Assembly (NCBI RefSeq): GCF_026183695.1
Contig: NZ_JAPFRD010000006.1
Span: forward strand, 56,217-120,216
From: Alteromonas aquimaris
GTDB taxonomy: Bacteria; Pseudomonadota; Gammaproteobacteria; Enterobacterales; Alteromonadaceae
DNA length: 64,000 nucleotides
Direction of reading: 5' to 3'
Below the pieces are notes generated by a model. The model was not told the origin of the DNA. It searched no databases and saw nothing but the letters and a program-made list of their open reading frames with translations. This document shows positions 44,575-52,758 of this stretch, one piece after another; the first letter of the stretch is position 1; every line of letters begins with the position of its first letter. The translations under genes and the position numbers were made by a program.

Positions 44575-47516
44575 TTCGCGGCAAGCTCAAATCATTAAAG
44601 CAGTTCTATTTGCGCAGAAAAAACCGCGTGGCGATTAGGGAACTAATGACATCTCCACATGGTTTTGATCCAAACTGGTATCTAAACGCCTACCCGGATG
44701 TCGCTGAGTCCGGGCAAGATCCTTATCTTCACTACATATTACACGGGGCGCAAGAAGGTCGATTACCTATTGAAAATCCTGCCCAAGCATTTGAAAAGTC
44801 ATTGTGGGCAGGCGCTTACGATATTGCGCTTTGTCGGCTTCAGAAAATAGCATATTCAACGGAGCATGCTCCGATCGTTAGTAGTTTTGCAAACTGGGCC
44901 TGTGCTCGATGGTTCTCTCATAAAGGGGATTTCGAAGCAGCGTATACACATCTTCAAGCGTTAATTTCTTCAGAAGTTTATTTCCCTGCGCATGCAGGTG
45001 TGCACATTGGCTGGGTTGATTCACTTATCCGCACTTCACGATGTGAAGAAGCGATGAATGCATTAACGGAGTGGTCAAATAAGATTCCACCGGTAGACTG
45101 GAATTTACTGCGTTGTAATCTTGCCATGCAAGCTGGTGAATCTGATAGCGTAAAATTGAAATGGTTAAATCAGATTTTTGGAAATGCTAATTTAGCTGCG
45201 CTTTCCACTGCCTCAAACAACGCGCTTTCGATAGATAACTTATCGGTAGATATGCCGTTAGCTTCAACAGAATGTCCATTGGTAAGTGTCATCGTACCGG
45301 TATTTAATGCGGAAAAATGTGTGACCACTGCATTAAGAGCATTAAATAACCAGGACTGGGGTAATCTCGAAATCATTATTGTTGATGATTGTAGTACAGA
45401 TGCCTCAATTGAAGTGATCGAAGCGTTTATGTCGTCCACAGAAGCTTCTACACGCGCTCGAGTATTTAGACTGGTTAAGCAGGCTGAAAACTGCGGCGCA
45501 TATGCAAGCAGGAACCTTGGTGCGTCTTTAGCCAGTGGCGATTTTTTAACAGTACACGACGCCGATGACTGGTCTCATCCACAAAAGATTTCAAAGCAGG
45601 TTAAGGACTTACAGCATACTGGCGCAAACGCAAGTGTATCGCATTGGGTGCGCTGTTCGACCGACTTGGAATTTTCCAGATGGCGATATGAAGAATCCCT
45701 TGTTCATTTAAATATTTCGTCGTTAATGATAACGCGAAAAGCGCTAGAAATTGTGGGTTATTGGGACCAGATTAAAGCCGGAGCTGACACTGAGTTTTAC
45801 TATAGATTACAGGCCGTCTTCGGCGCTAACGCCGTAGTAGAGACGATGCCTGGCGTGCCGCTGTCATTCGGAAGAAATCAAGCTGGCTCGTTAACACAGA
45901 CGGAATCAACGCATTTTCGTTCGCAATTTTATGGTATCCGTAAAGACTATATTGATAGCTTTACACTTTGGCATGACAAGATACGTTCTGGCGCCTCGGC
46001 TTACATGCCACTTAACATTAATGTAAGACGCTTTCCTGCGCCCACAGAACTGGTGCGCGGCCAATTGCAGAGCGAAGAATCATGGAGTATAGAAGACTTT
46101 ATTCGCTATTCGGGACTGTGGGATGCAGGGTGGTATTTAAGTCGATACCCTGAGCTGCAAGGGGTATTGATTGAGCCAATTAAGCACTTCTTAGCTGTGG
46201 GCATTTTTGAAGGGCGTGATCCTTCACCAAATTTAAGCATCTCACTAGCTGCCTTTAAAGCAGGGGTAAAATGCGCTGATATTGATGATAGATTTCTTTT
46301 TGAAGTTTTCGGTGAGCAGTACGATAGGTCATTCAATCTGTTGGGCGAGCAGCAATTAAAAACGTCCTGTAATACTGTTTTACTGATTGGACATGCAGTA
46401 GGTGAGAAACTCTACGGTGCAGAGCGAAGTCTGCTCGATTTAATCCATGCTTATAAGATGTTGGATATCAATGTAGTTTTGGCATTACCCTCAGCGATTA
46501 ATTATGACTACATTGAGGAGATAAAAACACTGGTTAGTGTGATAGCTGTCATCCCTGATGGATGGTGGCAAATGGGAAAGCTCGCATCAACGGAAACGCT
46601 TTCTCACTATTCAACATTAATAAAAGAATACAAAATTGATTTCGTTCATTGCAATAGTACGGTGGTAGAAGGTGGCGCATTAGTAGCCAACCAATCAGAC
46701 GTGCCATTAATATTACATTGCCGCGAGCTGCTGGGCTTAGATAAGCAATTACAGGAAACGTTGAACGCCACAGAAAAGGAATGGATTGCACGTTGTTTAA
46801 GTATGGCTGACGTCATCATCACTAACTCACAATTCGTATTCAATAAATGGCATAACCACTTTTTGTGTCAAATGGGTGATCACAGAGGTGCACCACATTT
46901 AATTGAAGTGACGAACCGGGTTGAGATTAGTAAGTTAATAAAATTACCTTTGCCTGACTTCGATCCTGAACATAGAAATCTTCGTGTGGGTATGCTCAGC
47001 AGCAACACGGAAAAGAAAGGGATTAGAGATTTTTTTGCATTAAGCGAGTTGTGCGGTCGTGCAATATTGAATGTGGATTTTGTATGTTATGGCCCTGAAA
47101 GTGGTGAGCTCAAAAGCTTGATGAGCACCCCGTCTTTGGTTACATTCGGTGGTTATGTGGCCGAACCTCAATTGGCCTTAAAAGAACTCGATATTGTTCT
47201 GAGTCTTTCAAAAGTAGAAGAAACATTTGGCCGAACTGTTGCAGAGGCGCTAGCTTCAGGGCGCGTGCCTATCAGCTATAAACTGGGTGGCATAACTGAA
47301 TTAATAGAGCAAAGTGATTCCGGCTTTTTAGTTGAAGAAGGTAGTTTGAATCAAATAGTTACTATTCTGAAAACAATCATTGACGATCCAGCGCTGCTTG
47401 TTGAACACGGTAACAAAGGTCGTTTATTTGCACAGGAAAATTTTTCTTTGCGCAAGATGGCTAATCAATTGGAAATTGCCGTGGGGCGATTGAATTTAAA
47501 TGGAAGTAAAATATGA
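44571..47516 (+). CDS. bifunctional glycosyltransferase (repeat-GT2-repeat-GT4)
   Basis: A 981-residue fusion. An N-terminal WYL/PDV repeat (about 25-62: FDPNWYLNAYPDVAESGQDP then HYILHGAQEGR) is followed by helices, a GT2 domain (about 236-430: LVSVIVPVFNAEKCVTTAL, IVDDCSTDAS, VHDADDWSHPQKI near 327), a second repeat (about 516-558: WDAGWYLSRYPELQG, KHFLAVGIFEGRDPS) and a GT-B/GT4 domain (about 600-980: LLIGHAVGEKLYGAERSLLD, EETFGRTVAEALASGRVPI near 883). Placement of the repeats at the edges of catalytic domains suggests a docking or substrate-positioning role. It is coupled by overlapping start and stop codons to the genes on both sides. Confidence 0.88.
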   Translation: MIRGKLKSLKQFYLRRKNRVAIRELMTSPHGFDPNWYLNAYPDVAESGQDPYLHYILHGAQEGRLPIENPAQAFEKSLWAGAYDIALCRLQKIAYSTEHAPIVSSFANWACARWFSHKGDFEAAYTHLQALISSEVYFPAHAGVHIGWVDSLIRTSRCEEAMNALTEWSNKIPPVDWNLLRCNLAMQAGESDSVKLKWLNQIFGNANLAALSTASNNALSIDNLSVDMPLASTECPLVSVIVPVFNAEKCVTTALRALNNQDWGNLEIIIVDDCSTDASIEVIEAFMSSTEASTRARVFRLVKQAENCGAYASRNLGASLASGDFLTVHDADDWSHPQKISKQVKDLQHTGANASVSHWVRCSTDLEFSRWRYEESLVHLNISSLMITRKALEIVGYWDQIKAGADTEFYYRLQAVFGANAVVETMPGVPLSFGRNQAGSLTQTESTHFRSQFYGIRKDYIDSFTLWHDKIRSGASAYMPLNINVRRFPAPTELVRGQLQSEESWSIEDFIRYSGLWDAGWYLSRYPELQGVLIEPIKHFLAVGIFEGRDPSPNLSISLAAFKAGVKCADIDDRFLFEVFGEQYDRSFNLLGEQQLKTSCNTVLLIGHAVGEKLYGAERSLLDLIHAYKMLDINVVLALPSAINYDYIEEIKTLVSVIAVIPDGWWQMGKLASTETLSHYSTLIKEYKIDFVHCNSTVVEGGALVANQSDVPLILHCRELLGLDKQLQETLNATEKEWIARCLSMADVIITNSQFVFNKWHNHFLCQMGDHRGAPHLIEVTNRVEISKLIKLPLPDFDPEHRNLRVGMLSSNTEKKGIRDFFALSELCGRAILNVDFVCYGPESGELKSLMSTPSLVTFGGYVAEPQLALKELDIVLSLSKVEETFGRTVAEALASGRVPISYKLGGITELIEQSDSGFLVEEGSLNQIVTILKTIIDDPALLVEHGNKGRLFAQENFSLRKMANQLEIAVGRLNLNGSKI

Positions 47517-48352
47517 ATCATTTTTCTACAATCATCTTGATATTATTCAGCTTAACTTGCATATCATGTGTGTTTGCGCAAACAACGCCTCTTTATTCAA
47601 TTACGTTAGATAAACAAGCCAAAACTAAAATTAGAAAACGTGAGCAATGCAACGGTAACATTTCTAACGGCGGTGGAGACCTTGTTGAAGGCAAATTGCA
47701 GCTAAGAGGAAAATGCGACGGAGCAGGAGTTTCTCCTGATATACGAGTTGATCAACAAGGCGAGCAATTCATTCACTTCGAAACTAATCCTGACTATAAC
47801 AAAAAAGGTAGAACCAGGACTGAATTAGCGCTAACACGTGAATGGTTTGAATTTAAAAAGCCCGTTTATATGGGATTTAAAATTAAAGTACCGGAAGACA
47901 GTGATGTCACCAACGAATTTTATTATCTAATGCAGTGGTGGCAATGTGCCCCCAACTCTCCTATCGCTGGTATTAGAATGGATAGAGGAACGAGCCATAA
48001 CATCAATTTTATGACTCGAGGAGACACGCGGTCGGCAAGCACGGCAAAGTTCGAACTGAAGCCAGGTGAATGGCACTCATTCGTCGTCAAAGGCATCGTA
48101 GATCCCTCCGGAAAAGAAAGTGAATTCTCCGTTTGGCATTCTCCAGATACCGCTCCTATTGTTTCAAAAGCAGCGTATGGCTTTCAAACAAAAGCGTGTA
48201 AAGGAACTAAAGACATACCGCAAAGGTTTCGTCTAAAGTTTGGTGTTTACAAAGCAACGGAACCGGGGAAAAGTCACTCTGTAGGATACGACGATATCCG
48301 TATAGGAAACACGTTTGAAGCGGTTAGCCCATGGCAGCAAAATGTCAAATAG
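47513..48352 (+). CDS. secreted polysaccharide-lyase-like protein (PF14099 type)
   Basis: A 279-residue exported protein: signal peptide (about residues 1-23, ending CVFAQ) and a single beta-jelly-roll domain resembling the polysaccharide lyase fold of PF14099. Supporting segments are KGRTRTELALTREWFEFKKP, YYLMQWWQCAPNSPIAGIRM, KPGEWHSFVVKG and the late KFGVYKATEPGKSHSVGYDD. These hold the Arg, Gln, Lys and Tyr positions expected to bind and cleave a uronic-acid polymer. It starts in the stop codon of the bifunctional transferase, with GGAAG before it, so the lyase is made together with the synthesis enzymes. It may trim the polymer or release chains trapped in the periplasm, as AlgL does for alginate (inference). 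Confidence 0.75.
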   Translation: MNHFSTIILILFSLTCISCVFAQTTPLYSITLDKQAKTKIRKREQCNGNISNGGGDLVEGKLQLRGKCDGAGVSPDIRVDQQGEQFIHFETNPDYNKKGRTRTELALTREWFEFKKPVYMGFKIKVPEDSDVTNEFYYLMQWWQCAPNSPIAGIRMDRGTSHNINFMTRGDTRSASTAKFELKPGEWHSFVVKGIVDPSGKESEFSVWHSPDTAPIVSKAAYGFQTKACKGTKDIPQRFRLKFGVYKATEPGKSHSVGYDDIRIGNTFEAVSPWQQNVK

Positions 48353-48464
48353 TTCGGTTAAATTTTTTTAGTTTGTAAACGTCTAAATTCATCCTGGCTA
48401 GTGACAAAAAAAACGGTAGTATAAGTCTGCTGATGTAACTTTTTTTATTAAGGAATTTATTTAA

Positions 48465-50378
48465 ATGGAATTGAATCACATCTCTTCGTTTCGTTTTCCA
48501 ACCATCACTGTTTCAGCAATAGCTTTGCTGATGTTTGGGTGTGGAGGCTCAGATGAACCAAACCCTACGTATATGGTTAGTGGAACTGTAGAAGGCTTAA
48601 CTGGACAAGGTTTAGTTATCCAAAACAATGGTCGCGATAATTTGCAGGTTAATCAGGCTGGCAAATTTACATTTACAGAGCCATTAGAGTCTAAACAAAA
48701 TTACGAAGTAACCGTACTCATTCAGCCTTCAAATCCAAAACAAAAATGCATAGTTTCTGATGGTAAAGGCGCTATAGCATCTACCCATGTGTCTTCTGTC
48801 ATGGTTACTTGTACCAGCGTGCCGGATACTCCTACTATTGCGTTAAATTATGACATTAAAACATTTGATTTATCCTGGCAGGAGGATCAATTAGCACAAA
48901 CATATAAGGTCTGGGTTGACCAGGATGGTGAAGGAAATGCATTCGAATATAAAATGTGGGGCGATGAAATAACGGAGAATTCAATAAGTATTGAGGTTCC
49001 GCTTTACAATTACATTGGCGCAAGTTTTAAAGTAGATGCTTGCAACCAGTTTGGTTGCTCTCAGTCACAGGAACAGTTTGTGAGCGAAGATCTCAAGGAA
49101 GCAATTGGCTATTTTAAAGCTTCTCAACATGACAAAACATATCTGTTTGGTGCTGATGTAGCGATTTCCGGAGACGGGGATACGTTAGTGGTGAGCAGTT
49201 GGAATCTCGTCACCATTTTTTCAAAAAGCCCTGACTCCAATTGGGAACATCAACAAGAGATAAGTTACGATGCAGCAGGCGGTGCAGGGAAAGTTGCGAT
49301 ATCGTCTGATGGTTTGACTCTAGCGGCTACAGCTATCAGTAACGGAGGGGTTGATGTTTATATTCGAAATGATAGTGGCTGGGTAAAGCAGACAAATATT
49401 CAGCCTACTAACTCAGATATCGATAAAAACTTCGGTTCTGACTTATCATTTTCTTCAGATGGAAACATTCTCGCAATAGGTGCTGATGGGGGCGACCCGA
49501 CTCTGGATTCCAGATCCAATGAATTTGTTTACCCAGGATCTGGAGCGGTTTATATCATGTCCCGAAATAATAGTGAGTGGCAGCAAACTGCTTACTTAAC
49601 TGCTTCTGAATCGTCAGGATATGACAATTTTGGGTCATCCATAGCATTATCTCATCGAGGCGATGTATTGATAGTTGGTGCACCAAAAGAAAATATAAAA
49701 AGTGAAGAATATGACGATGGATATGAGATAACGGAGCATGACTATTACTTGGGTCGTGCTTATATTTTCACATTTGCAAATGACCAATGGACAGAAGAGT
49801 TTATCTTCGAACGAGATAGTGATCCATTACTTTATGATGCGGCATCTTTGCACCTAGGGCATTCAGTAGCCATTTCTGGTGATGGCGATGTGATAGCCAT
49901 CGGAGAACCTGGTGATTACGGTTATATGTTTCATAATCAGGAAGGAACCATTTTCGTCCTGGAAAAGATAGCGGATAAGTGGCAGGCAACTCATTCGCTG
50001 ACAGAAGATAGGAACAGTGATCTGGGCCAATCACTTTCTCTTTCAAAAGACGGTAAAACATTAGTTGCAACAAATCCAAATGACGATACTTTGCAGTCGG
50101 GTGTTTACAAAGAGCGGTCGGGAAAGAGCGGTGGGACGGAAGCAGATGTCGGCGCTGCCTATGTATATAAAATAAATTCCAACGATGAATGGTATAAACA
50201 TGCCACCCTACAAGCCAAGGCCGTAAATAAATACGATGCATTTGGAAGTGTGGTTGCGATTGCAGAAGATGGCTCGGTAGTGATTGGCTCTCACGATGAG
50301 TCAAGCGGTGCGACGGGAATCAATGGAGACGCTACGGATAACAGTGAGGAATATGCAGGGGCTGTATATTTATACTAG
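48465..50378 (+). CDS. FG-GAP beta-propeller lipoprotein, copy 1
   Basis: A 637-residue lipoprotein: signal with lipobox ALLMFGCGG (Cys at about 26), a small beta domain (about 33-117, VIQNNGRDNLQV ... VMVTC), a fibronectin-III-like domain (about 122-210) and a seven-bladed propeller (about 214-637). I count seven FG-GAP-like units, three of them degenerate; clear ones are DKNFGSDLSFSSDGNILAIG, YDNFGSSIALSHRGDVLIVG and KYDAFGSVVAIAEDGSVVIG. It ends GAVYLY, as do copies 2 and 3. The fold is like the integrin alpha head and usually mediates binding at the cell surface. AAGGA precedes the ATG. It is the most diverged of the three copies. Confidence 0.85.
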   Translation: MELNHISSFRFPTITVSAIALLMFGCGGSDEPNPTYMVSGTVEGLTGQGLVIQNNGRDNLQVNQAGKFTFTEPLESKQNYEVTVLIQPSNPKQKCIVSDGKGAIASTHVSSVMVTCTSVPDTPTIALNYDIKTFDLSWQEDQLAQTYKVWVDQDGEGNAFEYKMWGDEITENSISIEVPLYNYIGASFKVDACNQFGCSQSQEQFVSEDLKEAIGYFKASQHDKTYLFGADVAISGDGDTLVVSSWNLVTIFSKSPDSNWEHQQEISYDAAGGAGKVAISSDGLTLAATAISNGGVDVYIRNDSGWVKQTNIQPTNSDIDKNFGSDLSFSSDGNILAIGADGGDPTLDSRSNEFVYPGSGAVYIMSRNNSEWQQTAYLTASESSGYDNFGSSIALSHRGDVLIVGAPKENIKSEEYDDGYEITEHDYYLGRAYIFTFANDQWTEEFIFERDSDPLLYDAASLHLGHSVAISGDGDVIAIGEPGDYGYMFHNQEGTIFVLEKIADKWQATHSLTEDRNSDLGQSLSLSKDGKTLVATNPNDDTLQSGVYKERSGKSGGTEADVGAAYVYKINSNDEWYKHATLQAKAVNKYDAFGSVVAIAEDGSVVIGSHDESSGATGINGDATDNSEEYAGAVYLY

Positions 50379-50721
50379 GCAATAAACGTTTACCTACTTT
50401 AAACGCGAAGTGTGAAGGTCTTCACTGTCCATGCAAGCATGAAAAGGCATAGGACTTATTTTATTACAAGTAGTCGTTTTTTAAGTTAGATGTTATGACT
50501 TAGATAAAAATCCATGTGTCTACTGAAGACCTTCCTGGTGTTGAACAATTAGGGCATAATAATCAAAGCGTCGCTTCCTCAATCAACGCTGTTTGTTATG
50601 TAATGAAAACATTCAAGATTGCGTGGTACGATGACGGGCGGTTAATCACCTAAGCGATACATAGCAATTACAATTTTTATCTAAATTACATTGCGTAATA
50701 AACCAATCAACATGTGAAACT
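50379..50721. other. gene-free gap between lipoprotein copy 1 and the GSCFA gene
   Basis: No gene was seen in these 343 nt. GTGAAG/CTTCAC forms a near-palindrome at 50412-50425, and its core GAAGGTCTTCA recurs in inverted orientation at 50524-50534 (TGAAGACCTTC), about 100 nt away. The rest is AT-rich and may hold the promoter of the GSCFA gene. Confidence 0.4.
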
Positions 50722-51777
50722 ATGACGAATCCTTATAAAAACTTAGGCGATAATGCATTTTGGAAATTAGCTGTCGCAGATAGAAACATGTTTGCGATTT
50801 CAGAACTGTGGAGTCCGAAATTTCACCTCAAACAAAACCATAAGGTCGTTACTTATGGATCTTGTTTTGCCCAGCATATTGGAAGAGCGTTAAAAGAGAG
50901 GGGGTTTAACTGGCATAGAACAGAAGAACCACCAGTGGGGCTCTCCTCAGAAAATTGTAAAATTTTTAATTATGATATTTTTTCTTCACGAACTGGAAAT
51001 ATATACACGACTACATTGTTGAAGCAGTGGATCAAGTGGTGCATAGATCCAACGTCAATCTCAGATGAGACATGGGTATCGGGAAATAGGTTCATTGATC
51101 CTTTTAGGCCTAGGATAGAACCTGATGGATTCCAATCTGCGCATGAAGCCAGACAGTCATTATTACAAACAGTAAACTCTTTTCATCAGTCGATTAAAGA
51201 TGCTGATGTGTTTGTTTTTACACTAGGGCTTACCGAAAGCTGGCATAACGAGGAAACAGGGGTTGAATACCCGATGTGCCCGGGCACAGTGGCGGGGGAT
51301 TTCGACCCGGAAAAACATAAGTTTGAAAATTTATCCTTTTCCAGAACGTATCATGCATTATCTGACTCTATAAATATGATGAAGGAAATAAATCCAGAAT
51401 TACGTTTTATTCTCACAGTTTCTCCTGTGCCACTTACCGCCACCTACACAGGGCAACATGTGGTCTTAGCCACAATGGCTGCGAAATCTACGCTAAGAGC
51501 TGTAGCACATGAGTTTGCTGTGCAAAACGAGTACATTGATTACTTTCCCTCGTATGAAATTATCAACAGTCCTGTTTTTAAAGGAGCCTTTTTCGAACCA
51601 AATCAGAGAAATGTGAGTTCGTTTGGAGTCAACTTTGTCATGAATTCATTTTTTGAATGCATTCAAAAGCGTTTTGGGGATGTTAGCTTCTCTAGTTCAC
51701 CGTCTTCTCCTCCAACAAGTGAAGAAGCAGAAGATGCTGTTTGTGAAGAAGAACTCTTGGACGCATTTAAAAAATGA
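50722..51777 (+). CDS. GSCFA domain protein
   Basis: A 351-residue protein of the GSCFA family (PF08885), SGNH-like proteins found in glycan loci and named after the motif seen here as VVTYGSCFAQHIGRALKERG near residues 40-59. A later LGLTESWHNEETGVEYPMCP and LRFILTVSPVPLTATYTG fit the family; the SGNH fold suggests acyl or ester chemistry on sugars. No signal peptide is seen, so it probably acts in the cytosol. It ends in an acidic tail and overlaps the next SGNH-like gene by four bases (ATGA), suggesting the two products form a pair. Confidence 0.8.
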   Translation: MTNPYKNLGDNAFWKLAVADRNMFAISELWSPKFHLKQNHKVVTYGSCFAQHIGRALKERGFNWHRTEEPPVGLSSENCKIFNYDIFSSRTGNIYTTTLLKQWIKWCIDPTSISDETWVSGNRFIDPFRPRIEPDGFQSAHEARQSLLQTVNSFHQSIKDADVFVFTLGLTESWHNEETGVEYPMCPGTVAGDFDPEKHKFENLSFSRTYHALSDSINMMKEINPELRFILTVSPVPLTATYTGQHVVLATMAAKSTLRAVAHEFAVQNEYIDYFPSYEIINSPVFKGAFFEPNQRNVSSFGVNFVMNSFFECIQKRFGDVSFSSSPSSPPTSEEAEDAVCEEELLDAFKK

Positions 51778-52571
51778 AGGTATGTATAATAGGAAATAGT
51801 CACGTTGGTGCTTTGAAACGAGCCTGGGATAACAGCCTTGAAGCGTCCTTTAAGAAGAAATTTAGCGTTACTTTTTTCGCAGCTAGAGGGACTGCCATAG
51901 GAGATATTAAAATTGATGAAGGCGCACTAGTACCAATTACGCCAAGTTTGCAAAAGGTTTTGGAATTTACCTCCGGTGGAAAGAAAAGTATTGTTCTTAA
52001 AGATTACGATATGTTTTTTCTATATGGTTTAGGCATTAACGCCTATTACATCAAAGATACATTTTATTCAGGCGCAGTCGTAAGGCAAACCGTAGCAGAT
52101 ATATTTGAACCCAGGCTCGCTAACAGAATACTTTCTATGATTAGAAAGGGAAGTTCGAAGAGAGTATTCATTGGTCATAACCCTATGCCAGTACACGCAA
52201 AAAGCGATACCATACCTCTTAGCGAGGAGAGTTATAACTTTTATGCAAACGGCACTTCCCTCTCAAATGAGCACTATTTTAGCAAGCTGAATTGTGAGTT
52301 GGTGATGCAACCTAAGCAAACGCTTGTTGGTAATGCCAGGAGTACGCACTCTCGCTTTTCAAAAGGTTCAATGAAATTAGATGTCAGCGCTAAAAGAAGT
52401 GGTCAACTTCATAATGATTTGGATCGCAAGCACATGAACGAAGAGTTTGGCCTGATTTTTTTAAAAGAATTATTTGAAAAGTTTGAAGAGAGTTATGAAT
52501 CTGAAAAAATGGCCAAATCAGGAGCGCTCCGCAGGCTTTTAAATAAAATTTCACGACAAAAAGTGCGTTAA
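51774..52571 (+). CDS. SGNH-hydrolase-like protein partnered with GSCFA
   Basis: A 265-residue protein starting MKVCIIGNSHVGALKRAWDN, where GNSH is block I of the SGNH family with its serine nucleophile. A late LDRKHMNEEFGLIFLKEL may be block V (Asp/His). The middle YDMFFLYGLGINAYYIKD is less typical. No signal peptide. The C-terminus is basic. The start codon overlaps the GSCFA stop by four bases, so the two are co-translated; together they may add or remove acyl groups on the locus glycan (inference). Confidence 0.65.
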   Translation: MKVCIIGNSHVGALKRAWDNSLEASFKKKFSVTFFAARGTAIGDIKIDEGALVPITPSLQKVLEFTSGGKKSIVLKDYDMFFLYGLGINAYYIKDTFYSGAVVRQTVADIFEPRLANRILSMIRKGSSKRVFIGHNPMPVHAKSDTIPLSEESYNFYANGTSLSNEHYFSKLNCELVMQPKQTLVGNARSTHSRFSKGSMKLDVSAKRSGQLHNDLDRKHMNEEFGLIFLKELFEKFEESYESEKMAKSGALRRLLNKISRQKVR

Positions 52572-52758
52572 CTTTTTATCAGGCATCGTTGTAATCAGAT
52601 CTCAGGATAATGGAGCAGGCAGTACAAGAACCTGCGAAGATACTGCGGATGACTGTGAGGGATTAAATACGGCTCTATGTCTTTACAAAGAATCAAATTT
52701 TTTTTTAAGGTCAACGCCTAGTAAGAAGGTTAGTAATTACCATGGAAGTAGTAAAAGA

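Noticed and set aside
48412..48422. ops-like string ACGGTAGTAT before lipoprotein copy 1 (RfaH/JUMPstart)
   Set aside because: It lacks the two leading G and the usual following bases, no JUMPstart context surrounds it, and chance matches of this quality are likely in 40 kb.
52572..52758. Possible remnant of a further repeat protein before copy 2 (frame with DNGAGSTRTCEDTADDCEGL)
   Set aside because: No FG-GAP signature or start codon; a stem of five bases is the only structure. Too weak to call a pseudogene.
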